Assembly (NCBI RefSeq): GCF_025154055.1
Contig: NZ_JAOALK010000043.1
Coordinates: forward strand, 1 to 64,000
Direction of reading: 5' to 3'
Length of the DNA: 64,000 bases
Origin: Aquibacillus koreensis
GTDB lineage: Bacteria > Bacillota > Bacilli > Bacillales > Amphibacillaceae
Part shown: piece by piece, positions 43,916 to 52,060 of the stretch
How the letters are laid out: every line of letters begins with the position of its first letter
Numbering within the stretch: position 1 is the first letter of the stretch
Made by a program: the position numbers and the translations under genes
Notes under the pieces: generated by a model
Database searches by the model: none
Told to the model about the DNA's origin: nothing
What the model saw: only the letters and a program-made list of their open reading frames with translations

Positions 43916-44569
43916 TTGGCTACATGGGTTACTCACTTTAGGATTGCCGAAGCATTTCTAAAAAAAGAGCTTCCAATCTCCAAGAATGATTTTTTGGTTG
44001 GTAATATCGGACCAGATTGTGGACTGATCGGAAAGGATGGTAAACCAACTCCTCCAAAAGAAATTACGCATTTCAAGATCGATGGAAAAATTAATGCTGA
44101 TTCTTTTTACCAACAATATCTCCAAGATGAAAAAGAGCTTTCGCTTCGGGCATTCTCCTATTATCTTGGGTATTACATACATTTGGTGACGGATGAAAAA
44201 TGGATTGCATTCACGAATCAAAAGAAAAAAGAAAAAGTCTTCCAGGAGATCATAAATACGCCTAACTATACGCCGCTTGTTAAAAGAGATTGGTACGGTT
44301 TAGACTTTTTATATCTTAAAAATCATAAGGAGAATATTTTCTGGACTACTTTTCAGCATATCACTGATTTTCCTGAGTACTTAAATTTCTTTCCGAAAGG
44401 TCAAACAAATAAACAGATTAAGAACATCACAAACTTCTATCTTAACCACACAGTTTCCAAAGACCACAAATTTATATATTTGACGCCAAATGAGAGCGAC
44501 GAGTTCGTAGAAAATACAGTACAAGATGTCAATCATGTCTTAAGTCAAAGAATGCCACAACTCGTTTAG
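43916..44569 (+). CDS. Zinc-dependent phospholipase C domain protein
   Basis: 217 residues from TTG 43916 (AGGAG eight bases upstream). MATWVTHFRIAEAFL with the conserved early His, FLVGNIGPDCGL (Asp ligand), THFKI and YYLGYYIHLVTDEKW (His/Asp ligands) are features of the zinc-dependent phospholipase C/S1-P1-nuclease-like helical fold. No signal peptide, so a cytoplasmic member of unknown substrate. Longer upstream extension would include the hairpin repeat and is rejected. Confidence 0.8.
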   Translation: MATWVTHFRIAEAFLKKELPISKNDFLVGNIGPDCGLIGKDGKPTPPKEITHFKIDGKINADSFYQQYLQDEKELSLRAFSYYLGYYIHLVTDEKWIAFTNQKKKEKVFQEIINTPNYTPLVKRDWYGLDFLYLKNHKENIFWTTFQHITDFPEYLNFFPKGQTNKQIKNITNFYLNHTVSKDHKFIYLTPNESDEFVENTVQDVNHVLSQRMPQLV

Positions 44570-44612
44570 GGGAATTTTTGCACAGGCTTTACCTATGAAA
44601 GGAGAACACGTT

Positions 44613-44987
44613 ATGCGTAAATCGTTTATTGATCAAGTTCACTATATTAGAATTCCTGTGAGAGACTTAGAACAGTCCACACAATGGTATCAAGATGTAT
44701 TAGGGCTTCAGGTGTTAACCATTACGGATGACCCTTATGCGATTTTAAAAGTTGGTGAGGGGTCATTTTTACTAATCTTGGTTCCTACGGAAGATGAATC
44801 ATTTGCCCATTTTACAATTAATCAAGAAGCCGCCTTTAGTATTGGCTTTACTAGTCCAGAGTTAATGAAATTTCATCAACACTTAGCAGAAAATAACGTT
44901 AAGGTGGAGGCTATACAAGAAGATAAAGGCCATGCCTATTTCTACTTTTTTGATCCAAATGGGAATAAACTTCAAGTGCACTGGTAA
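44613..44987 (+). CDS. VOC (glyoxalase/bleomycin resistance) family protein
   Basis: 124 residues from ATG 44613 (GAAAGGAG eight bases upstream). A single vicinal-oxygen-chelate module: HYIRIPVRDLEQSTQWYQDVLGL (N-terminal beta-alpha-beta unit), then DPYAILKVG and the terminal YFYFFDPNGNKLQVHW. Metal ligands likely His14 and the late Gln/Glu. Substrate unknown. Probably transcribed with the next GNAT gene (18-base gap). Confidence 0.85.
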   Translation: MRKSFIDQVHYIRIPVRDLEQSTQWYQDVLGLQVLTITDDPYAILKVGEGSFLLILVPTEDESFAHFTINQEAAFSIGFTSPELMKFHQHLAENNVKVEAIQEDKGHAYFYFFDPNGNKLQVHW

Positions 44988-45005
44988 GGTGGGAGATTAA
45001 GTCAA

Positions 45006-45758
45006 ATGAATAGTAAGGTGAACATACAAAAAATAGAGGAACTATCATTGCATGCCCTGCCAGCACTAGAAACACAACTTGTGGATGGGTGGATCGTGCG
45101 ATTTTCTAATGGATACACAAAAAGAGCGAACTCAGTTAATCCTCTTTCCCCTTCAAATGATGAGGTAAAAGAAAAAATAGTAGCGATGAGAAATATGTAT
45201 CGAACCCAAAATCTAAAGGTTGTGTACAAGCTTACTACCAATGTATTTCCAGAAAACCTGGATGCCATTTTAGAACACGAAGGATATGCATTAGATGGAT
45301 TAACCAGTGTGCAACTATTACCATTACACGTTGGTACAGCACCCCCTGCGAATAACGCAGTCATCTATAACGACTTTGATGACAAATGGTTTACGGATTT
45401 TTGTGCACTAAATAAAGTAAGAGAAACGGACCGGCCTACACTAAAACAGATGCTACAAAGAATCGTTCCGCGCGTTTGCTATGTCACTTTATTTCAGGAT
45501 AATAAGGAGCCTTTGGCTTGTGGTATGGGCGTTTTAGAGGACGGATACATAGGATTGTTTGATATTGTTACGAATGAAAAGTATAGAAACAAGGGATATG
45601 CCCAGCAACTGATTTCTACTATTTTGCATTGGGGTAAGGAACATGGAGCAAAACATGCCTATCTGCAAGTTGTGTTAGATAATCATCCAGCTTTAAACCT
45701 TTATTCAAAGTTAGGATTTAAAGAAGCGTATCGATATTGGTATCGAATAGAACGTTAA
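45006..45758 (+). CDS. GNAT family N-acetyltransferase (two-domain)
   Basis: 250 residues. The C-terminal half has the GNAT core IGLFDIVTNEKYRNKGYAQQLIS with acetyl-CoA loop RNKGYA, and the end LQVVLDNHPALNLYSKLGFKE. The N-terminal half (PALETQLVDGWIVRFSNGYTKRANS) is a degenerate second GNAT-like domain found in a known subfamily. GGTGGGAG ribosome site. Terminator behind. Confidence 0.88.
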   Translation: MNSKVNIQKIEELSLHALPALETQLVDGWIVRFSNGYTKRANSVNPLSPSNDEVKEKIVAMRNMYRTQNLKVVYKLTTNVFPENLDAILEHEGYALDGLTSVQLLPLHVGTAPPANNAVIYNDFDDKWFTDFCALNKVRETDRPTLKQMLQRIVPRVCYVTLFQDNKEPLACGMGVLEDGYIGLFDIVTNEKYRNKGYAQQLISTILHWGKEHGAKHAYLQVVLDNHPALNLYSKLGFKEAYRYWYRIER

Positions 45759-45770
45759 TTCCTACCCAGA

Positions 45771-45842
45771 TAAAAAAAGTGCCTTCCCTCCATTCACAAC
45801 ATGTCAAATCAACACATTATACATAGAGAAAAGGCACTTTTT
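45771..45842. terminator. Bidirectional long-loop terminator between convergent genes
   Basis: AAAAAAGTGCCTT pairs with AAGGCACTTTTT across a 50-base loop; T runs in both directions. Confidence 0.8.
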
Positions 45843-45847
45843 CAATA

Positions 45848-46915
45848 TTAGACTGACAATAGTTTCTCTAAATGTCTAACCGTTGGCGTTAGATTTACGA
45901 GAAAATAGGATTCTCGTAATCTTCTTGCAGGATCACTTTTTTGAATATATGCAGCACTTCCGCTATGCATCATATTGGCATGTACGGCTTTTGATGTTAG
46001 ATAGGCGATACCTAAACGGATTCTGAGGAGTTTTTCCCAAATAGCGGGAAAGTCCTCTGTCTCGCCTGCAAGTTCGTAGGTTTGCTCGCGTAACGAATTT
46101 AGCTCCTGTTCCAAATCATCTGCTTGCACAGGTAAGTAACTGTTACAGCCACCCTGTTTTGTACGAGCACGAAGGATCGACCGAATCGAACTAGCTGTTA
46201 CCCCAAACCCAAGTGGGATTTGATAGAAAATAAAGGCTGGACGAACTTGTTTAATAAAGGCATCTGCGTTTTCTGCAATCACCCATTTGTCTGGAATAAA
46301 GACGTCTTTAAATTGGCAGGCATACGTCGCACTTCCGTTCAAACCAAGATAATCTACTTTTTCCTTTAGGTTCAAACCTTCCGAATCACAACGAACATAA
46401 GCCATCACGCGATGACCTTCATTCACTTCTGCTACCATGCCAAACCAGTGGTTCTCACCTAAATTAGAGACAGATGGCAGTGTTCCGGACACGTAATAGC
46501 CGCCTTCTGTTCGCGTTGCTTGTAAGTGCAATTTCTCCATGCCACCATAAAATTTCATTGGATTGGATAAACCCGTTCCACCGAGAACCTCCCCTTTTTC
46601 TAACTCGGGTAAAATCTCTTCTTTAAGATAAGCATTATCGCTATAGCGCAAATAGGTCATTGAAGCCAATTGACACCACAAGTTAAAGGCAGTTGTCATG
46701 CAGTATTTTGCGGTTTCTTCTACAACAGCTATTTCTCTTTTTAGTACGTCATTTACAGGTGCCTGCTTTGAATCATAGAATCCAGCTCGCCCTAATGCTT
46801 GCAAATACTCCTTCGCATAATAGGCTTCACTGTCTATTTTTCGTACATAAGGCTTTAATTGATCTTGAATGATCGCTTCTAATGTTTCATTTTGGCTAAT
46901 TCCTTCTGATATCAT
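45848..46915 (-). CDS. Acyl-CoA dehydrogenase-fold flavoprotein
   Basis: 355 residues from ATG 46915 (GAGAGG nine bases upstream). N-terminal helical domain with AKYCMTTAFNLWCQLASM, middle beta domain GGTGLSNPMKFYGGMEKL and VSNLGENHWFGMVAEV, C-terminal helices. It lacks an obvious catalytic glutamate at the usual place, and fits the SfnB/DszC-like flavin monooxygenase branch as well as dehydrogenases. Nearby SsuABC-like importer genes make an organosulfur role attractive but unproven. Confidence 0.75.
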   Translation of the reverse strand: MISEGISQNETLEAIIQDQLKPYVRKIDSEAYYAKEYLQALGRAGFYDSKQAPVNDVLKREIAVVEETAKYCMTTAFNLWCQLASMTYLRYSDNAYLKEEILPELEKGEVLGGTGLSNPMKFYGGMEKLHLQATRTEGGYYVSGTLPSVSNLGENHWFGMVAEVNEGHRVMAYVRCDSEGLNLKEKVDYLGLNGSATYACQFKDVFIPDKWVIAENADAFIKQVRPAFIFYQIPLGFGVTASSIRSILRARTKQGGCNSYLPVQADDLEQELNSLREQTYELAGETEDFPAIWEKLLRIRLGIAYLTSKAVHANMMHSGSAAYIQKSDPARRLRESYFLVNLTPTVRHLEKLLSV

Positions 46916-46958
46916 ATGACTCAACCTCTCCTAGATTTATAACTGTTAAGAAGACACA

Positions 46959-47026
46959 TTTGTGGACAAGAGAACTGTCCCCCTGTTCACGCTACTTTGG
47001 ACAGGAGAACCACCCGCCATGTTTAC
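46959..47026. repeat. ACGGTTCT hairpin repeat, degenerate copy
   Basis: GTGGACAAGAGAACTGTCCCC and, inverted, GGACAGGAGAACCACCC: the family's centre and core are recognisable, but several bases are changed and the two parts are out of register. Confidence 0.65.
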
Positions 47027-47094
47027 GAGGAAATAGGGATGGGGAAAAGGGATGTTCTCTCCCAACCATTGATGATTGGGAGAAAACAAGTTAA

Positions 47095-47622
47095 TTAGTT
47101 ATTGTCAATTTCCGTAACAGAATCGATTGGTGCTTGCACTGCGTCACGCGCTCTTTTTATAGCTTCTTCATCTGGTGCATCGTAGAAGCATAAGCATTTA
47201 GACATATCTTCACATACGTACGTTCTAGAGAAAGAAACCTCAGGAACCTCTGCATAGTGAACAGATTTTTCTTTTTTACGGTTTAGGTAGGCGTCCATTG
47301 TAAGGTTTTCTGGTAAGTTCCATTGCACGAGGTAGTTCACTTTATCTGCTTGCTTTTTCACTTCATCTAATTCTTTCCCTACTAATCTTACTTCTTTCAC
47401 TAATTCAACTGTCACATCAACATCTGCAAGACCAGCATTTATTGCATCTTCATTTTCTCCTTCCAAAATGAAAAATGCTTTTGAAAAGTCCTTCGACACT
47501 TGAACCTCGACTACGTTTACTTGCTTTGGTTCTACGGCAGTTTTAATTTCCTCTACTTTGTTCTCAAATTCCGTTTTACTTGATACCCCATTAACCGTTG
47601 TTTCGACTAAAAATAAAGCCAT
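47095..47622 (-). CDS. DUF4242/SCO4226-like protein, two domains
   Basis: 175 residues with two ferredoxin-like halves; each resembles the nickel-binding SCO4226 family: second half LVQWNLPENLTMDAYLNRKKEKSV and FSRTYVCEDMSKCLCFYDAPDEEAIKRARDA. The family's pattern of V-x-W-x-x-S/P, H and CLYxAP-E-x-AI is retained. Function of the family is unclear. Its promoter shares a 22-base motif with the ABC importer operon nearby. CAAGGAGTGG ribosome site. Confidence 0.8.
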   Translation of the reverse strand: MALFLVETTVNGVSSKTEFENKVEEIKTAVEPKQVNVVEVQVSKDFSKAFFILEGENEDAINAGLADVDVTVELVKEVRLVGKELDEVKKQADKVNYLVQWNLPENLTMDAYLNRKKEKSVHYAEVPEVSFSRTYVCEDMSKCLCFYDAPDEEAIKRARDAVQAPIDSVTEIDNN

Positions 47623-47671
47623 GTTTGCTCCACTCCTTGTTTTTGTTTATTTATACTCTCTTATAAGTTAT

Positions 47672-47693
47672 TTTATTATACTTAGTTAAAAAT
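47672..47693 (-). promoter_or_regulatory. Shared promoter/operator motif, copy 1 (DUF4242 gene)
   Basis: Minus strand ATTTTTAACTAAGTATAAT continuing AAA. It includes a TATAAT -10, with TTGGTT 16 bases upstream. 21 of 22 bases equal the sequence at 50909-50930. Also lies in the upstream region of the divergent HxlR gene. Confidence 0.6.
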
Positions 47694-47758
47694 AACAACC
47701 AACTATACTTTTTATATTTATGTTATTATGGTCCTATGGAAAAAAAGGAGGACTCTAC

Positions 47759-48202
47759 ATGAAAACAACTTACAACTTACCATGTAATATTGCGCAATCA
47801 TTAAACATAATTGGAGACCGCTGGACGTTATTAATCGCCCATGAAATCTTAAAAGGGAATGTTACATTCAGTGATATCAAAAAAGCACTTGATGGGATAT
47901 CCTCCAATATTTTGTCAGACCGGTTGAAATACTTAGAACAATGTGGCCTTGTCACGTCAGAGTTATATTCCGATCACCCACCACGCTACCACTACCAGTT
48001 GACTGATAGCGGAAAAGATTTAGAGCACGTGTTTCACGCAATACTTTTATGGGGACGAGACCATTTGCAAACATGTTATAAAAAGTTAGTTCATACCGAA
48101 TGTCAGCATGAGGTAACGATTGCCTACTATTGCCCACACTGTGAAACCAATGTCGATCAGTTATCCGTTGTGGAAGTAGATGAGGAGAAGATTAGTTCCT
48201 AA
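47759..48202 (+). CDS. HxlR family transcriptional regulator with C-terminal zinc ribbon-like tail
   Basis: 147 residues from ATG 47759 (AAAGGAGG nine bases upstream). Winged helix: CNIAQSLNIIGDRWTLLIAHEIL then FSDIKKALDGISSNILSDRL, KYLEQCGLV and PRYHYQLTDSGKDL. C-terminal CQHEVTIAYYCPHCE suggests a metal-binding or redox-sensing element beyond the usual HxlR domain. Divergent from the DUF4242 gene and likely controlling it and the importer operon. Confidence 0.88.
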   Translation: MKTTYNLPCNIAQSLNIIGDRWTLLIAHEILKGNVTFSDIKKALDGISSNILSDRLKYLEQCGLVTSELYSDHPPRYHYQLTDSGKDLEHVFHAILLWGRDHLQTCYKKLVHTECQHEVTIAYYCPHCETNVDQLSVVEVDEEKISS

Positions 48203-48226
48203 CACAAGGTGTGAGGAACTATTTTT
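48194..48226 (+). terminator. Rho-independent terminator of the HxlR gene
   Basis: AGTTCCT (48194-48200) pairs with AGGAACT, followed by ATTTTTTA; the left arm overlaps the stop codon. Confidence 0.8.
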
Positions 48227-48257
48227 TATTCATCCCCGTCTGTCAGGTTGCGGTCCC

Positions 48258-49040
48258 TTATTTTGACGGTGTAACGCCACCCCACTGCTTCTGAATCCAC
48301 TTTTCAAAAGCCATAATCAACTTATCTAAAAGTAGTCCACATAAACCGATAAAAATGATCCCTGCTAGCACTAGATCTAATCGAAGTAAATTCCTAGCAT
48401 CGACAATTAAATAACCTAACCCAGATTGCGCGCCAACCATTTCACCGGAAACAAGGAAAATCCATGCCGTTCCAAGCGCAATATGGAGCCCGTTTGCAAT
48501 ATAAGGAAATGCGGCCGGGAATATTATTTTTGTCATCAACTGCGGTTGTTTGATCTCCAAATTTTCCGCCACTTTTAGATACGTCTTATCTACCTTTTTC
48601 ACCGCAGAAACCGTTGAAAGTAACACTGGGAAAAATGCTGCAATGAAAATAATTACAATGGCAGGGGCATTACCAATCCCAAACCACAATACAATAAACG
48701 GTGCCCAAGCAATTGGTGCAACCGGACGCAATACTTGCACAATTGGGTCGACAATATTCCAAACCCGTTCCATCCGTCCTAAAAATAAACCAAGAACAAT
48801 CGCGACCACGACCGCAGATAAGTAGCCCGCCGCAAAGCGAAACAGACTTACCTGCAAGTGCACAAACAAGGTACCATCAGCGATTAATGAAATAATGCCT
48901 TCTAACACCATCAGTGGTGTCGGAAATAGGTTTTCATTAATCGTTGTTACTAAAATGACCGTTTGCCAAATCGCGATTAAGATCGCAAAACCTATGAAAA
49001 TATTTAACGTTTTTTTCGCTACACTATTCATCTTAATCAC
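48258..49040 (-). CDS. ABC importer permease, SsuC/NrtB/TauC type
   Basis: 260 residues, six membrane segments and the EAA loop ENLEIKQPQLMTKIIFPAAFPYIANGL (about 160-186) that contacts the ATPase. Belongs to the sulfonate/nitrate/taurine branch. GTG 49040 overlaps the TGA of the binding-protein gene by four bases; ATG 49031 is an alternative. Third gene of the importer operon. Confidence 0.88.
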   Translation of the reverse strand: MIKMNSVAKKTLNIFIGFAILIAIWQTVILVTTINENLFPTPLMVLEGIISLIADGTLFVHLQVSLFRFAAGYLSAVVVAIVLGLFLGRMERVWNIVDPIVQVLRPVAPIAWAPFIVLWFGIGNAPAIVIIFIAAFFPVLLSTVSAVKKVDKTYLKVAENLEIKQPQLMTKIIFPAAFPYIANGLHIALGTAWIFLVSGEMVGAQSGLGYLIVDARNLLRLDLVLAGIIFIGLCGLLLDKLIMAFEKWIQKQWGGVTPSK

Positions 49041-50002
49041 ATCGCTTTATCGATTAGAGAATTATCAACGAAATCATCATACGTTGGTGGATTTTCCGAA
49101 AGCCCCATTTCAATGATGTATTCTCTTAGCTCTGTATAGGAATCTTCATTAATTTTTAAATCGTCATACGAAATCCATTCTAGTGATAGGTCAAGTACTT
49201 CATCATCGACATCTAAATAGTCTTGAATGATCGCGTGTGTTTCCTCATGCCCTGCATCGGCCTCAAGACCTGCTGCTACATACGCATCCACAAACTCCTC
49301 AGCCGCTTCTTGCTCTGATTCAATAAATTCACTTCGTAACACTAACGCACAGTCAATCGCATTTTGCCACAAATCATCCTCTTGATAGAGAACTTTTCCG
49401 TTCCCGTGTACGACCGATTGCGCACCAAACGGTTCCGCTACCACGTAACCAGCAATTCTACCTTCTGATAACGCTGCAGGCATTTCTGCCGGTGGCATTT
49501 CAACAGCGTTGACGTATTCGTAGTCAAAGCCGTTTTGTTTCAAAGCTTGATAGAGTAATATATTGTGTGTCGAAAACTTGTGTGGGATCGCAAACGTTTT
49601 ACCTTCGAGATCCGCTATTCCCTCAATATCGTTTGCTGTTACAAGCGCGTTCCCATCGCGGTGACCTAGTGCCACTGCTTTGAGGTCTATTCCTTGTTCC
49701 TTTGCACGCATCGCAACTGTTACTAATGCTGATGCTCCGTCGATTCTTCCCGTATTTAATGCATCCATTAGATCAGGCCATGAGCCAAATTTCACTAGCT
49801 CTAACTCAAAGTTTTCAAAGCCTTCTTCTGCCAAAGCTTCCTCTACATAAAGTGGAACAGCATGCGTAATTGGTAGATACCCAATTTTTACTGTCGGTTT
49901 ATCTGCTGAACCACTAGCACTATCTTCCCCACAAGCTGTTAAAAGCAGTAGCACAGACACTAGTGCAAAACTTACTATTTTACTCCATCTTCCTTTATTC
50001 AT
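49037..50002 (-). CDS. ABC importer substrate-binding lipoprotein, SsuA/NrtA type
   Basis: 321 residues. Lipobox LLTAC (cysteine 24). Periplasmic-binding fold type II: VKIGYLPITHAVPLYVEEAL, KFGSWPDLMDALNTGRIDGA, LEGKTFAIPHKFSTHNILLY and GRIAGYVVAEPFGAQS, all characteristic of the NMT1/nitrate-sulfonate-bicarbonate binding family. The exact ligand (sulfonate, nitrate, pyrimidine) is not clear. AAGGAGAA ribosome site. Confidence 0.88.
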   Translation of the reverse strand: MNKGRWSKIVSFALVSVLLLLTACGEDSASGSADKPTVKIGYLPITHAVPLYVEEALAEEGFENFELELVKFGSWPDLMDALNTGRIDGASALVTVAMRAKEQGIDLKAVALGHRDGNALVTANDIEGIADLEGKTFAIPHKFSTHNILLYQALKQNGFDYEYVNAVEMPPAEMPAALSEGRIAGYVVAEPFGAQSVVHGNGKVLYQEDDLWQNAIDCALVLRSEFIESEQEAAEEFVDAYVAAGLEADAGHEETHAIIQDYLDVDDEVLDLSLEWISYDDLKINEDSYTELREYIIEMGLSENPPTYDDFVDNSLIDKAM

Positions 50003-50026
50003 TTCTCCTTATCCCCCTTTGTTTAG

Positions 50027-50812
50027 TTAAATATGAAATCCGATGTTGCTCTTTTCCCCACTAAACTTGAATTCTTCAAGTATTTGTTTACGATAATATT
50101 GAAAATTACTATGACTTCTGTCGCGCGGCTTCGATAAATCAATTTTTATTTCACGGTGAATCTCACCAGGATTTTTACTCATCATAAATATTCTGTCAGA
50201 TAAATAGATTGCCTCATCAATATCATGGGTAACAAGGACAATGGTTGTATGGCTTCTTTCTTGGATCTTTAATAACTCATCCTGCAAATAGTAACGATTA
50301 AATGTGTCGAGTGCCGCAAACGGTTCATCCATTAAGATCATATCTGGCTCCGTCACTAACGCACGGGCAATCGCTACACGTTGTTGCATCCCACCAGACA
50401 TTTCATGCGGGAACTGTTGTCCTTTATTCTCTAAACCTACTAATTCCAAGTACTTAAAAACGCGCTCATTGCGTTCAGATGCAGACATCTTCTGTCCTTC
50501 TAAACCTAACTCCACATTCTTAAATACCGTTCTCCATGGCAATAACCCATAATTTTGAAAAAGCATCATGCAGTTCTTACTCGGCTTTTGGACTGTTTTG
50601 CCATCAATGGTAACTTCACCAGTTGTCGGCTTTTCAAATCCACCGATAATATTGAGTAACGTACTCTTGCCGCATCCACTTTCCCCTAAGACAGAGACGA
50701 CTTCATTTCGATCCACATGTAAGGAAATATCGTGTAGTACTTTCTCTTCCGTTCCATTCACATCAAAGGATTTACCTAAGTTACTTACTTGAACAAGCTT
50801 ATTATCCGGCAT
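50027..50812 (-). CDS. ABC importer ATPase, SsuB/NrtD type
   Basis: 261 residues from ATG 50812. Walker A GESGCGKST, Q-loop MLFQNYGLLPWRTV, signature MSGGMQQR, Walker B ILMDEPFAALD, switch VTHDIDEA: typical of nitrate/sulfonate/taurine transporters. First gene of the three-gene operon; promoter contains the motif shared with the DUF4242 gene. Confidence 0.9.
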   Translation of the reverse strand: MPDNKLVQVSNLGKSFDVNGTEEKVLHDISLHVDRNEVVSVLGESGCGKSTLLNIIGGFEKPTTGEVTIDGKTVQKPSKNCMMLFQNYGLLPWRTVFKNVELGLEGQKMSASERNERVFKYLELVGLENKGQQFPHEMSGGMQQRVAIARALVTEPDMILMDEPFAALDTFNRYYLQDELLKIQERSHTTIVLVTHDIDEAIYLSDRIFMMSKNPGEIHREIKIDLSKPRDRSHSNFQYYRKQILEEFKFSGEKSNIGFHI

Positions 50813-50908
50813 ATTTATCCACCCCCGCACCATTACGATCCTTCAGTTTATGCAAACCGATTACCTTTAATTCCGATTGACTTACTTTGATTTGGTATTG
50901 TAGGTAAG

Positions 50909-50930
50909 TTTATTATACTTTGTTAAAAAT
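50909..50930 (-). promoter_or_regulatory. Shared promoter/operator motif, copy 2 (ABC importer operon)
   Basis: Minus strand ATTTTTAACAAAGTATAAT continuing AAA, identical in 21 of 22 positions to 47672-47693 and carrying TATAAT in the same orientation, about 97 bases before the ATPase start. Confidence 0.6.
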
Positions 50931-50952
50931 TTCAACTCATTTTTCCAAAAAA

Positions 50953-51014
50953 AAGCAAGTGGACGGTTCTTGTGTTTCCATTTCTGGAAACACAAGAACC
51001 GTCCCCCTGCTTAC
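50953..51014. repeat. ACGGTTCT hairpin repeat, complete palindrome
   Basis: Arms AAGCAAGTGG-ACGGTTCT and complement around TGTGTTTCCATTTCTGGAAA. Ends eight bases from the stop codon of the DUF2316 gene. Confidence 0.93.
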
Positions 51015-51022
51015 ACCCATGA

Positions 51023-51256
51023 TTAAGTATAAGAATATGGTTCTTTGCCTTGTTCTTTTACCTTTTCTGCTAAATAATTTCGCAAGCGTGCTACCTCTTC
51101 TTCATTAGCGGTAGGCCCAAACTTTACTGTTTCTTCGTACTGCGCATGATTGAAAGCTAGATCAGCCTGGACAACTTCTGGTGTTAATCCAGCAAGCTTT
51201 AAGTTGTCTCCGATTTCTTTCCCTACTTGGTTTCTTTGTTCTGGAGTTAAACTCAT
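51023..51256 (-). CDS. DUF2316 family protein
   Basis: 77 residues from ATG 51256 (GGGAGGTGA six bases upstream): MSLTPEQRNQVGKEIGDNLK, LAGLTPEVVQADLAF and RLRNYLAEKVKEQGKEPYSYT match DUF2316, whose N-terminal half looks like a helix-turn-helix. Function unknown. Single gene. Confidence 0.82.
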   Translation of the reverse strand: MSLTPEQRNQVGKEIGDNLKLAGLTPEVVQADLAFNHAQYEETVKFGPTANEEEVARLRNYLAEKVKEQGKEPYSYT

Positions 51257-51432
51257 CTTTTCACCTCCCATTTAAGTAATCTTTCCCAACTATTGTTTTC
51301 TTACTACTGATTATATTTTTTCACTTATTAAAAACTTGGAGGGGCCAATACTAAATGTTGCGTTGGAAACTCTTATAGGTTGTAGCAAAAACGAGCACAG
51401 TAGGAATTGTTTGTAAATTTTTTGAAAGTTAC

Positions 51433-51478
51433 TTGTATTCTTATAAAGACACACATATAATATATCTAAATGATATAT
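51433..51478 (+). promoter_or_regulatory. Promoter and palindromic operator of the PadR gene
   Basis: TTGTAT (51433-51438), 17-base spacer, TATAAT (51456-51461). Overlapping the -10 and start region is ATATATC-TAAAT-GATATAT (51460-51478), a perfect inverted repeat, a natural site for autorepression. Confidence 0.7.
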
Positions 51479-51500
51479 ATCTTTTTGATAGGTGTTGAGA

Positions 51501-52058
51501 CAATTGAAAAATTATAACGATACAACATATGCACTATTAGGCATATTAACTACCGAATGTAGATCAGGCTATGCGATCAAAAAATTCATTGATACTAGCT
51601 TAAATCATTTCTGGAAAATCAGTTATGGCCAGATATATCCTACGTTAAAACTACTTGTAAAAGAAGGATTAGCAGAAGTTCAAGCTTCTACTAGTAAAGG
51701 AAAGCAGGATAAAAATGAATATCATCTGACAGAAAAAGGCATAGCAGTATTAAGAAATTGGCTGGAGCAACCAGTCGAACAATTACCTGTCGAACGAAAT
51801 GAAATCTTGCTTAAATTATTTTTCGGTCGCTATCAGACGGATGAGCAAACTGTAATGCTCCTAAAGCAATATAAACAAAGATTGGAAAGTCGCTACCAAA
51901 CGTATGTGGCAATTGAACAAAGTATCATCGATCACAATAAAGAGGATGCGGATGCGATGTACTGGTTATTCACCCTGGATTACGGAAAAAGCGTAACGAT
52001 CGCTGCCATTGATTGGTGCCAGCGTACGCTCGAAAAAGTTAATAAAGAGGAGGATTAG
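51501..52058 (+). CDS. PadR family transcriptional regulator
   Basis: 185 residues from TTG 51501 (AGGTG nine bases upstream). N-terminal winged helix: YALLGILTTECRSGYAIKKFI, WKISYGQIYPTLKLLVKEGLAE and NEYHLTEKGIAVLRNWL, then the helical Vir_act_alpha_C dimerisation domain. PadR repressors typically respond to small aromatic or drug molecules. Followed two bases later by a DUF4188 gene, a common pairing. Confidence 0.9.
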   Translation, partial: QLKNYNDTTYALLGILTTECRSGYAIKKFIDTSLNHFWKISYGQIYPTLKLLVKEGLAEVQASTSKGKQDKNEYHLTEKGIAVLRNWLEQPVEQLPVERNEILLKLFFGRYQTDEQTVMLLKQYKQRLESRYQTYVAIEQSIIDHNKEDADAMYWLFTLDYGKSVTIAAIDWCQRTLEKVNKEED

Positions 52059-52060
52059 AA

